From Pirellula staleyi DSM 6068 (GTDB lineage Bacteria > Planctomycetota > Planctomycetia > Pirellulales > Pirellulaceae), in NCBI GenBank assembly GCA_945900945.1, contig CAMDKL010000043.1, forward strand, positions 1-37,886: a stretch of DNA of 37,886 bases, written 5' to 3'. Under the pieces are notes generated by a model that searched no databases, was not told the origin of the DNA, and saw only the letters and a program-made list of their open reading frames with translations. This document shows positions 25,376 through 33,675 of the stretch, piece by piece; positions within the stretch are counted from its first letter, which is position 1; each line of letters opens with the position of its first letter. The position numbers and the translations under genes are program-made.

Positions 25376-26446
25376 CTAGTGCACTCCAGCGCTCGCGAGA
25401 TAACGTTCGGCATCGAGGGCGGCCATGCAGCCGGTCCCAGCCGATGTGATGGCTTGTCGATAGTAGTCGTCGGCAACGTCACCTGCAGCAAAGACTCCCT
25501 CCACGCTTGTGAACGTACGGTTAGGCTGAGTCCACCGGACGTATCCATTGGCATGGTTATCGACTTGTCCATTGAGAAACTTGGTATTGGGCGTATGACC
25601 AATAGCGAGGAACATGCCAGCCGCGTCGAGTGTTTGCGTTTCACCGGTCTCTACATGCTTGGTGCGCACCGAAGTAACACCCACTCGCATGTCGTCTGCA
25701 TCACCAAGCACTTCATCGACAACCGAAAATTTCACCAGCTCGATTTTCGGATTCCCTAAGGCCCGTTGTTGCATGATTTTCGAGGCTCGCATTTCGCCGC
25801 GCCGAAGAATCAGGTAAACCTTCGAGGCATATTTACTGAGGTAGGTTGCTTCCTCAATGGCCGAGTCACCGCCCCCTACGACAACGAGCGGCTTGTTTCG
25901 AAAACGGGGTAGTGCACCGTCGCAAACGGCACATGCACTAACGCCTTTGTTCTTGAATTTCTCTTCGCTTGGCAATCCCAAGTAGTTGGCGCTGGCTCCG
26001 GTGGCAAGAATAACGGTGTGTGTTTCGAAAGAACCGTTTTCGCTAGTGTTTAGTTTCAACGGCCTGACAGAAAAATCGACACTTACAATATCGTCTGTGA
26101 TGACGCGAGTGCCGAAATTGGTCGCTTGTTGACGCATCAGTTCCATCAGTTCCGGACCGGTCACTGCATGGGGATGCTCCTCGATTGGGGGCAGCATGTA
26201 CTTGCGATCATCGCCGATGGCTGAGTCCAAAAACTCCTTTAGCTTGCCAGAGGGAAAACCAGCGTAATTCTCAACCTCGGTCGTTTGAGCGAGCTGTCCC
26301 ATGGGATAGCGACCGTTGACACGGTTTTCCTCTGTGAGAGCCCCTTCAAAAAGCAATGGGCGTAGGTTAGCCCGGGCCGCGTAAATTGCCGCCGACCAAC
26401 CAGCTGGCCCGCTACCGATGATGACGCAGTTTTCGATGTTACTCAT
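25376..26446 (-). CDS. trxB: Thioredoxin reductase
   Basis: 356 residues; FAD-dependent reduction of thioredoxin by NADPH in the cytoplasm. FAD-binding GSGPAG is at 11-16, [11 protein letters not shown] at about 55-65, the redox pair C172-A-V-C175 at the usual site, NADPH-binding GGGDSA at 191-196, and [20 protein letters not shown] near the C-terminus. It is about 35 residues longer than E. coli TrxB. The extra residues lie mainly at about 68-95, between FPSG and TGPELMELM ([16 protein letters not shown]). All motifs are intact, so it should be active. The gene ends 3 bases before the uvrA start, so the two are cotranscribed, linking redox defence with DNA repair. Confidence 0.95.
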   Translation of the reverse strand: MSNIENCVIIGSGPAGWSAAIYAARANLRPLLFEGALTEENRVNGRYPMGQLAQTTEVENYAGFPSGKLKEFLDSAIGDDRKYMLPPIEEHPHAVTGPELMELMRQQATNFGTRVITDDIVSVDFSVRPLKLNTSENGSFETHTVILATGASANYLGLPSEEKFKNKGVSACAVCDGALPRFRNKPLVVVGGGDSAIEEATYLSKYASKVYLILRRGEMRASKIMQQRALGNPKIELVKFSVVDEVLGDADDMRVGVTSVRTKHVETGETQTLDAAGMFLAIGHTPNTKFLNGQVDNHANGYVRWTQPNRTFTSVEGVFAAGDVADDYYRQAITSAGTGCMAALDAERYLASAGVH

Positions 26447-26826
26447 GAAAGATCATTAAAAAGGTTGCTAATGTTCAATATTCTTGGCCAACGCCAAGTC
26501 CTGCACTTTGGACTCATTTTGTAACACAGGTTAATCAATTGACAATGGAGAATTGAGAATTGACAACGAATTGCAACCTAGCCAGCGAACAGCCACGGAA
26601 TCGATTAGAATAGGTCGCTAAGTGGGTTTCAGTTTCGATAGTCCAATAAATGGACCACAAAGACACGAAGTCACAAAGTACGTTTTTCTTTGTGTCCTTG
26701 TGTCTTTGTGGTCAAAAACCTCTGTCCATACTCCTGGAGCACGTTGTCTCCGCCATGTTCCCAAGCAGAAGTTTGGAAATGAACTCCGCCATTCAGCTCT
26801 ACCTTTAGAACCAAGAGAATTTCAAG
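26447..26826. other. Intergenic region with repeats between trxB and the DUF1080 gene
   Basis: About 380 bases between divergent genes, so promoters for both should lie here. It contains an AGAATTG-type repeat near 26545-26562, a hairpin-forming repeat at 26652-26709 and no supportable gene. Confidence 0.5.
26652..26709. repeat. Inverted repeat of the CCACAAAGACAC type
   Basis: CCACAAAGACACGAAGTCAC (AAAG) and its near-complement ending TTGTGTCTTTGTGG flank a loop of about 10 bases; 21 of 24 positions pair. Palindromes of this wording are, to my knowledge, dispersed in planctomycete and verrucomicrobial genomes. Confidence 0.75.
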
Positions 26827-28302
26827 ATGAAAACCGAATTAGAAAAAACCGTGAAGCGATTTCCATTTTCCATTTTCCATTTTCCGTTATTGATTGTTTG
26901 GCTTGCCTATTGTTTGCCGTTGCAAGCTCAGCAGGAACCGCCAGCGGGCTTCACGGCGCTTTTCAATGGCTCCGATCTCAGCGGATGGTACGGGTGGACG
27001 ACCCGCGATCCGAGCGAACTTTGGGCCATTTCGCCGGACGAACAAGCCAAGTACAAGAAAGAGTCTATCGAGGGTGGACTGCTGGACAAAAAAGGCCAAC
27101 CGATCAATGAACACCTCAACGCCCATTGGAAAGTCGAAAATCATGAACTTGTAAACGATGGACACGGGCATTATTTGACTACGGACAAAGATTACGGAGA
27201 CTTTGAACTGGTTCTGGAATACAAAGCATTGCCAAAGGGGGATAGCGGTGTTTACCTTCGTGGGATACCACAAGTACAAATCTGGGACCCGACCCAAGAA
27301 GACCCTCAGGGCCTTGGGAGAGCTAAAGGTTCGGGTGGTCTTTGGAACAACCGCAAGGGCTCGCCAGGCAAGGACCCGTCCAAGAAAATGGACAAACCGT
27401 TTGGCGAGTGGAACTCGCTCAAGATGACCATGATTGGCGAGCGCGTGACCGTCGTCTTCAATGGAGAGAAGGTCGTCGATCATGCCGTCTTGGAAAATTT
27501 CTTTGCCAATCAAAAGAGTGGCTACCTCGCTTATGGGAAACCGGACGCACAAAAGAAAGACGGCGAAGCAGCCAAAATGCCTAATGGCTTTATGCGAGAT
27601 CCAGTCTATCCGAAAGGCCCGATCCAACTGCAAACGCACGGCAGTGAGATTCGCTGGCGCAACGTCTTTGTTCGTGAAATCGGAGCCGAGGAAGCAAACA
27701 AGTCCCTGGCAGCCCGCGATGCAGATGGGTTCGCTGAACTCAACAATGGCAAGGATCTTAGCAATTGGCTGGGGGCAGTAGACAACTATGAAGTTAAAGA
27801 CGGAGCCATTGTCTGCAAACAGGGCAAGGGGGGCGATTTGCTCAGCAAAGAGGAATACGAAAACTTCACTCTTCGAATCGAATTCAAACTGCCCCCTGCA
27901 GGAAACAACGGCATCGCTTTGCGAACACCTGTCGGTGGCCATTCCTCATCGGATGGACTCGAGATTCAAGTTATCGACAACGACGGTTACAATGCAAAGC
28001 ACCCGGGCGCACCACTCAAACCGTTTCAATACCACGGCTCCCTTTATCATTGCGTTGGAGCCAAGCACGGTTACCTACGCCCGGTTGGAGAGTGGAACTA
28101 CCAAGAGATAGAAGTCCGCGGTCAGACGATCAAAATCACTTTGAACGGCACCAAGATTCTCGACGTGGATATCGATCAATTCGACCGCAGCCAAATTGTG
28201 AGCATTCCTAAAGGACTTGATAATCGAAGAGGGCACATCGGTTTTGCGGGCCACAGCGATCCCGTTGCATTCCGCAGCTTTCGCATTAGGAAGACGGATT
28301 GA
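26827..28302 (+). CDS. Secreted protein with two DUF1080 (3-keto-disaccharide hydrolase) domains
   Basis: 491 residues. Signal peptide to about residue 36 (SIFHFPLLIVWLAYCLPLQA). First DUF1080 about 40-285: GFTALFNGSDLSGWYG, HWKVENHELVNDG, DYGDFELVLEYKALPKGDSG and EIRWRNVFVREI. Second about 298-490: GFAELNNGKDLSNWLG, LRIEFKLPPAGNNGIALR, DGLEIQVIDNDGY, VGEWNYQEIEVRGQTI and AFRSFRIRK. This concanavalin-like fold occurs in dozens of copies in planctomycetes; members hydrolyse 3-keto sugars or bind polysaccharide. Both domains keep the GDSG/GNNG turn that shapes the site. The signal peptide is partly encoded by a 7-base tandem repeat (26861-26888). Confidence 0.9.
   Translation: MKTELEKTVKRFPFSIFHFPLLIVWLAYCLPLQAQQEPPAGFTALFNGSDLSGWYGWTTRDPSELWAISPDEQAKYKKESIEGGLLDKKGQPINEHLNAHWKVENHELVNDGHGHYLTTDKDYGDFELVLEYKALPKGDSGVYLRGIPQVQIWDPTQEDPQGLGRAKGSGGLWNNRKGSPGKDPSKKMDKPFGEWNSLKMTMIGERVTVVFNGEKVVDHAVLENFFANQKSGYLAYGKPDAQKKDGEAAKMPNGFMRDPVYPKGPIQLQTHGSEIRWRNVFVREIGAEEANKSLAARDADGFAELNNGKDLSNWLGAVDNYEVKDGAIVCKQGKGGDLLSKEEYENFTLRIEFKLPPAGNNGIALRTPVGGHSSSDGLEIQVIDNDGYNAKHPGAPLKPFQYHGSLYHCVGAKHGYLRPVGEWNYQEIEVRGQTIKITLNGTKILDVDIDQFDRSQIVSIPKGLDNRRGHIGFAGHSDPVAFRSFRIRKTD
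26861..26888 (+). repeat. Heptamer repeat TTCCATT inside a signal-peptide coding region
   Basis: Three exact copies of TTCCATT and a fourth, TTCCGTT. It encodes FPFSIFHFPL of the DUF1080 protein's signal peptide. Because 7 is not a multiple of 3, loss or gain of one unit would shift the frame. Confidence 0.8.
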
Positions 28303-28336
28303 GGTGGCGACGACTATTGATGTTCTTTAGCCGTAA

Positions 28337-29170
28337 TCAGTGATCGGGCCTCATTGGATTTGCCCAATGCCCGCCGACGTTGTTGCCTCGAACAACAAAT
28401 CCTTTGTTGTGCCAATCGTACCAAGTTGTTACGTCCGCCGCTGCATAGCGAATCGTTAGTCCGCATCGTCGTCGTTCCGATTCGTTGGCCTCGGAACCAT
28501 GCAATAACAAATCGGAATGCATCGAAAACTGTCCGGCTAGGAGCGTCACGTCGACTTCAGCGTCCCCATAGGAAGTTGGATTCTTAACCGCCAAGTCCAA
28601 CACCGTATCTACCTCATCGGTCTCAGCGTAGTCAATTAAACCGTGTAAATGCGAACGAGGAATAAATTTCATATTCGCGTTCTCCGGATCCGCATCGTCG
28701 ATTGCAAGCCATACGGTGACCGTTTTAGTCGGACTCAACGGCCAGTAAGTGCTGTCTTGATGCCACGGGACTCGCTTGCCGTCATGCGGCATTTTGCAGA
28801 AGAAATGCGAGCCCCAACAGACAACGTTGGGTCCAAGTAAATCCGCTACGGCATCAACAATCTGCGGATGTTGTACCAACTGGTAGATACGGGCGAATCG
28901 CAAGTGTGCCGTATTGATAGAATAACTGGTTCGCTCCAGTTCGATGAACGCAGCGAGAACGCCATCAAAAAACGCGCGAAGTTCGCAAGCTTCGGCCACA
29001 CCCAGACCCTTGAAAGGCATCAAATAACCTGTCTCATTGTATTGCTTGATCTGCTCTGGATTCAAGGTCTTGAGTTCAGAGCCAACCGATGGGACAAATC
29101 CAATCTGGCGTGGCAATGCTGCCAACTGGGTCGGAGAGGGATTCGGAATATCATCAACTTTAATGGCCAT
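28337..29170 (-). CDS. Phytanoyl-CoA dioxygenase (PhyH) family protein
   Basis: 277 residues, typical for Fe(II)/2-oxoglutarate oxygenases of the PhyH family. Iron ligands H137-Q-D139 (VPWHQDSTYW) and H224 (LLLHGSEAN), and the 2-oxoglutarate-binding Arg, R241 (GLTIRY) or R233-R235, are all visible, with NETGYLMPFKG at about 45-55 starting the domain and WLAIDDADPENANMKFIPRS in the core. It probably hydroxylates a small molecule in the cytoplasm; the substrate is unknown, and planctomycetes carry many paralogues. AAGGAG lies 12 bases before the ATG, slightly far. It converges with the DUF1080 gene with 34 bases between. Confidence 0.92.
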   Translation of the reverse strand: MAIKVDDIPNPSPTQLAALPRQIGFVPSVGSELKTLNPEQIKQYNETGYLMPFKGLGVAEACELRAFFDGVLAAFIELERTSYSINTAHLRFARIYQLVQHPQIVDAVADLLGPNVVCWGSHFFCKMPHDGKRVPWHQDSTYWPLSPTKTVTVWLAIDDADPENANMKFIPRSHLHGLIDYAETDEVDTVLDLAVKNPTSYGDAEVDVTLLAGQFSMHSDLLLHGSEANESERRRCGLTIRYAAADVTTWYDWHNKGFVVRGNNVGGHWANPMRPDH

Positions 29171-29517
29171 CGCTTATAGTGTCTCCTTAAAAATAAAAAC
29201 TAAATCATTCCCGAACGATGGGTTGGCTCATTGAACTGAGCGCTGGCTGTTGTTTGCATGCATAGGGCAAAAAGTATCTTGAGGCCCAAGACCATCCATG
29301 CTTGCTCAATCGAAAACCTAGGCACAGCACTAGTGCCAGGAATCGAATCTAATATTTTCTTTTTCTGCATATCGTTCTAGTGTAGGGAATTCTATTTGCT
29401 CGGTTCAAATTTGGAGATCCATTCCCGTCGGGCTATTGCGGAATGACTTGAATTCTTCGTACGATAGTGGAATTGCGTATCGAATTCCGAAATGACCTCT
29501 CCCCAGCGATTATATCC
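29171..29517. other. Intergenic region without a gene
   Basis: About 350 bases between divergent genes (PhyH and the secreted lectin-fold protein), so both promoters should lie here. I see no ORF with protein character, no hairpin and no clear promoter. Confidence 0.45.
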
Positions 29518-30210
29518 ATGTCAACTCATTATCCCAACACCATGACGTTTCAATTGGTTTCGGCCGTCGCAGTTTTCGTGTCTTTTTTCGCTCCGCTCGT
29601 CGTCTCTCAAGTCGACGACGAATCAAAAGGAATGCCGCTAGTATTTCGCGACGACTTCGAAAAGGGTCGCGACAAATGGGAAACAACCGACGATGTCTCA
29701 TGGTATCTTCACGAAGAAGCTGGCAATAAGTCTTTTGGTCTTAACAAGCGAATCAGCGATTACCAACCCAAGGTACGAAGTCCACACAACATCGCTCTAA
29801 TCAAGAACCTCCAGTTATCGGACTTCGTTCTTACCTTTAAAGCTCGCAGCACCAAAGATACTGGCGGCCATCGGGATTGCTGTGCATTCTTTTGCCATCA
29901 GGATCCACAGCACTTCTATTATGTGCACCTTGGCGCAAAGCCTGATCCAGCAAGCGGACAGATCATGATCGTCAACGCCGAACCACGTCGTCCATTGACC
30001 GAAAACAAGAAAGAAGTTGCATGGGACGACAATTGGCATACCGTCAAAGTCGTTCGAGATAGTAAGCTTGGAACTATCGAAGTCTTTTTCGATGACATGA
30101 CGAAGCCACATTTGATCGCAACGGACAATACCTTTGGAAAAGGACGGATCGGAATTGGTTCTTTCGACGACATGAACGATTTTGACGACGTCCGATTGTT
30201 TGGCAAGTAA
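29518..30210 (+). CDS. Secreted DUF1080/lectin-fold protein
   Basis: 230 residues from ATG 29518, or 222 from ATG 29542. Signal peptide (TFQLVSAVAVFVSFFAPLVVSQ). The mature part has the strand order of a concanavalin-like sandwich: LVFRDDFEKGRDKWETTD, LSDFVLTFKARSTKDTGGHR, FCHQDPQHFYYVHLG, WHTVKVVRDSKLGTIEVFFDD and GRIGIGSFDDMNDFDDVRLFG. This is like the single-domain DUF1080 and laminin-G-type planctomycete proteins. It probably binds or cuts a carbohydrate outside the cytoplasm; no catalytic residues can be named. An upstream ATG at 29467 adds residues before the signal core and is unlikely. No Shine-Dalgarno is visible. Confidence 0.75.
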   Translation: MSTHYPNTMTFQLVSAVAVFVSFFAPLVVSQVDDESKGMPLVFRDDFEKGRDKWETTDDVSWYLHEEAGNKSFGLNKRISDYQPKVRSPHNIALIKNLQLSDFVLTFKARSTKDTGGHRDCCAFFCHQDPQHFYYVHLGAKPDPASGQIMIVNAEPRRPLTENKKEVAWDDNWHTVKVVRDSKLGTIEVFFDDMTKPHLIATDNTFGKGRIGIGSFDDMNDFDDVRLFGK

Positions 30211-30284
30211 ACAGGTTTACTGAGCAAGGCGTACTACGGGCAAGGTCCAAGCATGAAACCACTTGCCAATTTTTAGCTTGCTCG

Positions 30285-30350
30285 TCGTGATATCAGCTCG
30301 TCGTGATATCAGCTCCGTCGTGATATCAGCTCCGTCGTGATATCAGCTCC
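30285..30350. repeat. Tandem repeat, four copies of a ~17-base unit
   Basis: TCGTGATATCAGCTCCG repeated at 30285, 30301, 30318 and 30335, the first unit one base shorter. Copies are otherwise identical, so the expansion is recent. It overlaps the last 8 codons of the FmdD-like gene, which end ELISRRS within the array. Each unit contains the palindrome GATATC. Confidence 0.9.
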
Positions 30351-30682
30351 ATTGTCACTTCCATTCCTTTGCTAGTTGGCATTCCCGAACCGTGCGTATC
30401 GCCTGTCATCAGCTGGCTTGAAATATCGCCGTACGCGATGAACAGAAGTCCTTCCGGCAACTCATCTTTTTTTGCGGCCGTAATGCAGACTTCGACGGAC
30501 TGTCCTTCTTCTCCTGTCAGGCGCACGCGATCACCTTCGGATAATTCCAATCTAGCCATGTCTCCAGGTGCCACTTGCAAGGCTCGCACAGCGTTTTGGT
30601 ATTTATCCTTGAACTTGCCTTCGCTGACACCGCAGCCTTGATCGGTAGTTCGGCCAGGAATCAAAATAAATGTTTCGGGCAT
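30326..30682 (-). CDS. FmdD-like molybdopterin dinucleotide-binding protein
   Basis: 118 residues forming a single molybdopterin dinucleotide-binding beta-barrel, closest in wording to subunit D of formylmethanofuran dehydrogenase: FILIPGRTTDQGCGVSEGKF, then NAVRALQVAPGDMARLELSEGDRVRLTG, a strand VEVCITAAKKDELPEGLLFI and AYGDISSQLMTGDTHGSGMP. In methanogens and in methylotrophic bacteria and planctomycetes the C1 enzyme has this domain with several other subunits, none of which is here. Instead it follows the AOR gene by 71 bases on the same strand. It may carry or insert a pterin cofactor for the AOR, which is inference. Its C-terminus has been altered by the tandem repeat. Confidence 0.8.
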   Translation of the reverse strand: MPETFILIPGRTTDQGCGVSEGKFKDKYQNAVRALQVAPGDMARLELSEGDRVRLTGEEGQSVEVCITAAKKDELPEGLLFIAYGDISSQLMTGDTHGSGMPTSKGMEVTMELISRRS

Positions 30683-30734
30683 ATTGTCTATCGTTGAAAT
30701 GTTTGTGGAACAGACTGCGAGCTCATTATCCAGG

Positions 30735-30785
30735 CTAGCGCCTGCGGCTCAGTTTAGCCTACTGGCAGGCTGGCAGCCTGTCCTA
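30735..30785. repeat. REP-like palindrome at the AOR 3' end
   Basis: Contains CAGGCTGGCAGCCTG (about 30764-30778) with flanking CTAC and CCTAGG. The last AOR residues (QAASLPVG) are encoded inside it. Confidence 0.6.
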
Positions 30786-32544
30786 GGGGTAGCCAGCCTT
30801 CCTCGCTCCATCCTCGAGCTAAATTGTAAGCTTTAATCAGAGAGGCAAGGCGTTCAGCGGACAAATGCGACTCAGAATCCTCGGGTAGGGCGTTTTGCAA
30901 CATTCGCAGTGGGAGCGTGTCCTCGGACGGAGTCCAGCCCGCAAGAATATTGAATCTTTTTTTAGCCGTCACGATTCTTTGTGCTGTCGCGCGGAGTTCC
31001 TTTGCGGTCACTTCCCAGCCTGTCACCAGGCTCAGTATTTCCGCTGACTCCTCAAAGAGGTCTGCGAAGATGCCTCGCAGAAATTTACATAAAATCAGTG
31101 AGTCCATCAGTGCCGCTTTGTCTTCGGTTTCCACGGCCAGATGAGCGGACTCAGGGCCGACATTGCGACGATCGACCGCTTCCGAAAAATCAACCTCATA
31201 TGCTCCGGAGCGATTGTGGTCCGCGCCGCGAGTGCTCACTGCGAATCCAAGGGCCATCATCTGCAATCCGCGAGGGTCATACCCTGGCAGTTCTAGCCCT
31301 TTGACCTGGGGGGCAAAACGGATCGAATCTTGACCAATTTCCATCGCCATGCGACGGCTTCCCATCGCCAAGAGAGGACCGATCTCTTTGCCGCTAACGA
31401 TCGAGTCCAATGACCGCAACAACGCATTCCCATCTCCGAATCGCAGCCAGGGAGCATCCAAAAGTCCTCGCTCGGCGCATTCCATGGCAAATCCAATCGT
31501 TCCACCTGCACTGATGGTGTCGATTCCGGCGTCATCGCAACGCCTTGTTGCTTCTAAAACGATTTCGGCGTTATCAATGCCGCATAATGGGCCGAGTGCA
31601 AACAGATTCTCATACTCGAGGCGCACGGATCCGTCGCCGCTCTTCAAGCTGTAAAGATGTTCGCAGCCAATCGTGCACGCAGCACAAGAGGATCGGGTGC
31701 GATCGCGAGTCACGTTCAGTTCTTCCGGCGAGATGGCCGCCGCGTTCTCGAAGCTCCCTTGTTGGAAATTGCGAGTTGGCAGGACGTTCAGTCGATTGAA
31801 CATCAACAAATTCGAAGCGGTCCCCAGCTCTCGGTATTTAGCGGTCGCCGGACCAAAAGATTTCTTGGACAACTTTTTAGCAAGACTCATGAGCGCCGGT
31901 GGACTGGCCCAAGCAACTCGCCGAGTCCCTCGAACTGCAATCGCCTTGATATTCTTTGAGCCGAGCACCGCGCCGCTGCCCCCGCGACCGGCATGTCGAC
32001 CATCATGAGAAATCGTTGCGTACGGCACGAGTCTTTCGCCGGCAGGGCCAATCGTGGCGGTTTGAAATTCCGGGCCGAATCGACGGAGAAGATTCTCTTG
32101 CGTTTTTCGATTGGAGAAACCTACCAAATCTTCTGCTGACTCCAGCCGGACGCGATGTTCGTCAATCAACAAGATCGAGAGTTTCTCTGCCCGCCCCACC
32201 AGCACGATCGCATCATAGCCTGTCTTTTTTCCCGCCAACGCAAAACCACTGCTGGCGAGCGAATCGTTCAGTCTTTCCGTTAGTGGGCTCTTGCTGACGA
32301 CGGCAAATTTAGCAGACGTCGTCAACGGACTACCGACAAGCGGACTGAACACAAAAGCCAACACCGCCTCAGGCGCAAGCGGATTCAATGCGGCTGCACC
32401 TTCCTTGAGCATCAATGCAACACCCAGGCCGCTTCCCCCGAGATACTCTCTCAAGAGCTGTGTTTCAAGGAGGATTTCGGTGGAGAGGCCCGTCGATAAA
32501 TCGACTCTGAGATAGCGACCGTGGTAACCAAAAATGGGATGCAT
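30754..32544 (-). CDS. Aldehyde ferredoxin oxidoreductase (tungsten enzyme family)
   Basis: 596 residues from ATG 32544 (MHPIFGYHGRYLRVDLSTG), the normal AOR length. Visible: the N-terminal double sandwich with EYLGGSGLGVALM, FVFSPLVGSPLTTSAKFAV, SSGFALAGKKTGYDAIVLVG; AGRGGSGAVLGSKNIKAIAV, a pterin-contacting loop; cluster ligands C287-A-A-C290-x3-C294 and a distant C486 (DSLILCKF); and DDAGIDTISAGG, the second pterin-contact motif. All [4Fe-4S] and pterin-binding motifs are present, so it should be active, oxidising aldehydes (or reducing acids) with ferredoxin. The substrate is unknown. It lies between MoaD-like and FmdD-like genes on one strand. It could equally belong to a benzoyl-CoA-reductase or formaldehyde subgroup. 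Confidence 0.92.
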   Translation of the reverse strand: MHPIFGYHGRYLRVDLSTGLSTEILLETQLLREYLGGSGLGVALMLKEGAAALNPLAPEAVLAFVFSPLVGSPLTTSAKFAVVSKSPLTERLNDSLASSGFALAGKKTGYDAIVLVGRAEKLSILLIDEHRVRLESAEDLVGFSNRKTQENLLRRFGPEFQTATIGPAGERLVPYATISHDGRHAGRGGSGAVLGSKNIKAIAVRGTRRVAWASPPALMSLAKKLSKKSFGPATAKYRELGTASNLLMFNRLNVLPTRNFQQGSFENAAAISPEELNVTRDRTRSSCAACTIGCEHLYSLKSGDGSVRLEYENLFALGPLCGIDNAEIVLEATRRCDDAGIDTISAGGTIGFAMECAERGLLDAPWLRFGDGNALLRSLDSIVSGKEIGPLLAMGSRRMAMEIGQDSIRFAPQVKGLELPGYDPRGLQMMALGFAVSTRGADHNRSGAYEVDFSEAVDRRNVGPESAHLAVETEDKAALMDSLILCKFLRGIFADLFEESAEILSLVTGWEVTAKELRATAQRIVTAKKRFNILAGWTPSEDTLPLRMLQNALPEDSESHLSAERLASLIKAYNLARGWSEEGWLPLGQAASLPVG

Positions 32545-32578
32545 TAGTGAATTTTTTTCAGCACGAGGCCCTTTAAAC

Positions 32579-32842
32579 TTAGCCGCCCGCGTCCAGCGAC
32601 AGGAGCAGGATTGAGTCCCCTTCATTCAAATGAATGGCAGGATCCGTTACAAACTGCTCACCGCGTAAATTAGCCGTGTAACCGTCTTTCAAAAAACGGC
32701 CTTGCAAGCAAGCTTCTCCCAAATCAGGGAATCGCTTTGCCAGATCCAGAAATACGTCACCCAGAGTTGAACCGTTGGCGACGGTCCATGCGACCCCTGC
32801 CCGGGCCCGAGGAATTCCAAACAACTCTACCGTGACCTGCAT
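32579..32842 (-). CDS. MoaD/ThiS-family sulfur carrier
   Basis: 87 residues from ATG 32842 (MQVTVELFGIPRARAG), a normal MoaD length. The ubiquitin-like fold is suggested by GSTLGDVFLDLAKRFPDLG and HLNEGDSILLLSLDAGG. The protein ends in the Gly-Gly required for thiocarboxylation, and nothing follows it. In MoaD this thiocarboxylate supplies sulfur for the dithiolene of molybdopterin. A frame to ATG 32941 would add 33 charged residues of unknown meaning. The gene lies 34 bases before the AOR start. MoaD-like genes beside AOR genes are known from several bacteria and archaea, so a role in making the tungstopterin is a fair inference. Confidence 0.85.
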   Translation of the reverse strand: MQVTVELFGIPRARAGVAWTVANGSTLGDVFLDLAKRFPDLGEACLQGRFLKDGYTANLRGEQFVTDPAIHLNEGDSILLLSLDAGG

Positions 32843-33014
32843 GCCCAGGGATACCCTTTCCTTCGATCGATTTTCAATTCCGAGTTTTATTTCAAGGCGA
32901 CCATCCTTACGCATGGTAATCCCTCGCAACCAATCGAGCAACGCACAGAAAAGCTGTTAAACTTCTGGCAGGTTGCTACCAAACAAATGCTTTTTTCTCA
33001 ACTGCGAATTTTTT

Positions 33015-33563
33015 ATGGCCACTAAATCGACCGTGTACAAGGCTGAGCTTGAGATCAGCGATATCGATCGTGGCTACTACGCCACGCACACTCTTACTTT
33101 GGCTCAGCACCCTTCGGAGACCAATCGACGCTTGATGGCGAGACTCATCGCGTTTGTTTTGTTTGCTGACGAACGGCTCGAGTTTGGGCGTGGATTGAGC
33201 AACGAGGAAGATCCGGATCTTTGGCGACGCGACTATACTGGAAATATTGAGAGTTGGATCGAACTTGGACAACCTGACGAGTCAAGCGTTCGAAGGGCAT
33301 GTGGCCGCGCCCAGCAAGTCATTCTGGTAAACTACAGTGGCAATTCTGCCGAAGTTTGGTGGACCAAGAACGAGAGTTCGTTAGCGAGATCTAAAAATTT
33401 GACCGTAATCGACTTGGACTCTAGTGAAGTCGAATCTGCAACTCGGTTTCTTCAACGTACCATGCGTTTGCAAGTGATGATTCAGGAGGGCTGTTGTCAA
33501 TTGATGTGCGACAACGAAACGGTCGACGTTCGCCCGCGAGTTCGAATGGCCCCGAATCGCTAA
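33015..33563 (+). CDS. yaeQ: YaeQ family protein
   Basis: 182 residues, the family length. The N-terminus MATKSTVYKAELEISDIDRG followed by YYATHTLTLAQHPSETNRR is highly characteristic. Further family motifs are ARLIAFVLFADERLEFGRGL, EDPDLWRRDYTGNIESWIELGQPD and VRRACGRAQQVILVNY. The YaeQ fold resembles the PD-(D/E)XK nuclease core; the E/D-x-W-I-E-L-G-x-P-D segment is the putative active site. Cellular function is uncertain. A start 42 bases upstream (32973) would add a Cys/Phe-rich leader not seen in the family, so 33015 is chosen. It is divergent from the AOR module. Confidence 0.92.
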   Translation: MATKSTVYKAELEISDIDRGYYATHTLTLAQHPSETNRRLMARLIAFVLFADERLEFGRGLSNEEDPDLWRRDYTGNIESWIELGQPDESSVRRACGRAQQVILVNYSGNSAEVWWTKNESSLARSKNLTVIDLDSSEVESATRFLQRTMRLQVMIQEGCCQLMCDNETVDVRPRVRMAPNR

Positions 33564-33675
33564 GTACGTAGGACAGGCTAGCAAACGCTATGCAAAAAAT
33601 GGAAATTGCCGCTTTCCGGGTTGGCTGAGGTCCGCTAATCTGGCATCTGTTCAGGGATCGATTACTTTTCAAAGT

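Noticed and set aside
26887-27942. 351-codon minus-strand frame
   Set aside because: It is antisense to the DUF1080 gene, with no recognised motif; the plus-strand frame has two full domains and a signal peptide.
30326-30682. Calling the small protein part of a full formylmethanofuran dehydrogenase operon
   Set aside because: No other Fmd/Fwd or Fhc subunit is in the window; the neighbour is AOR.
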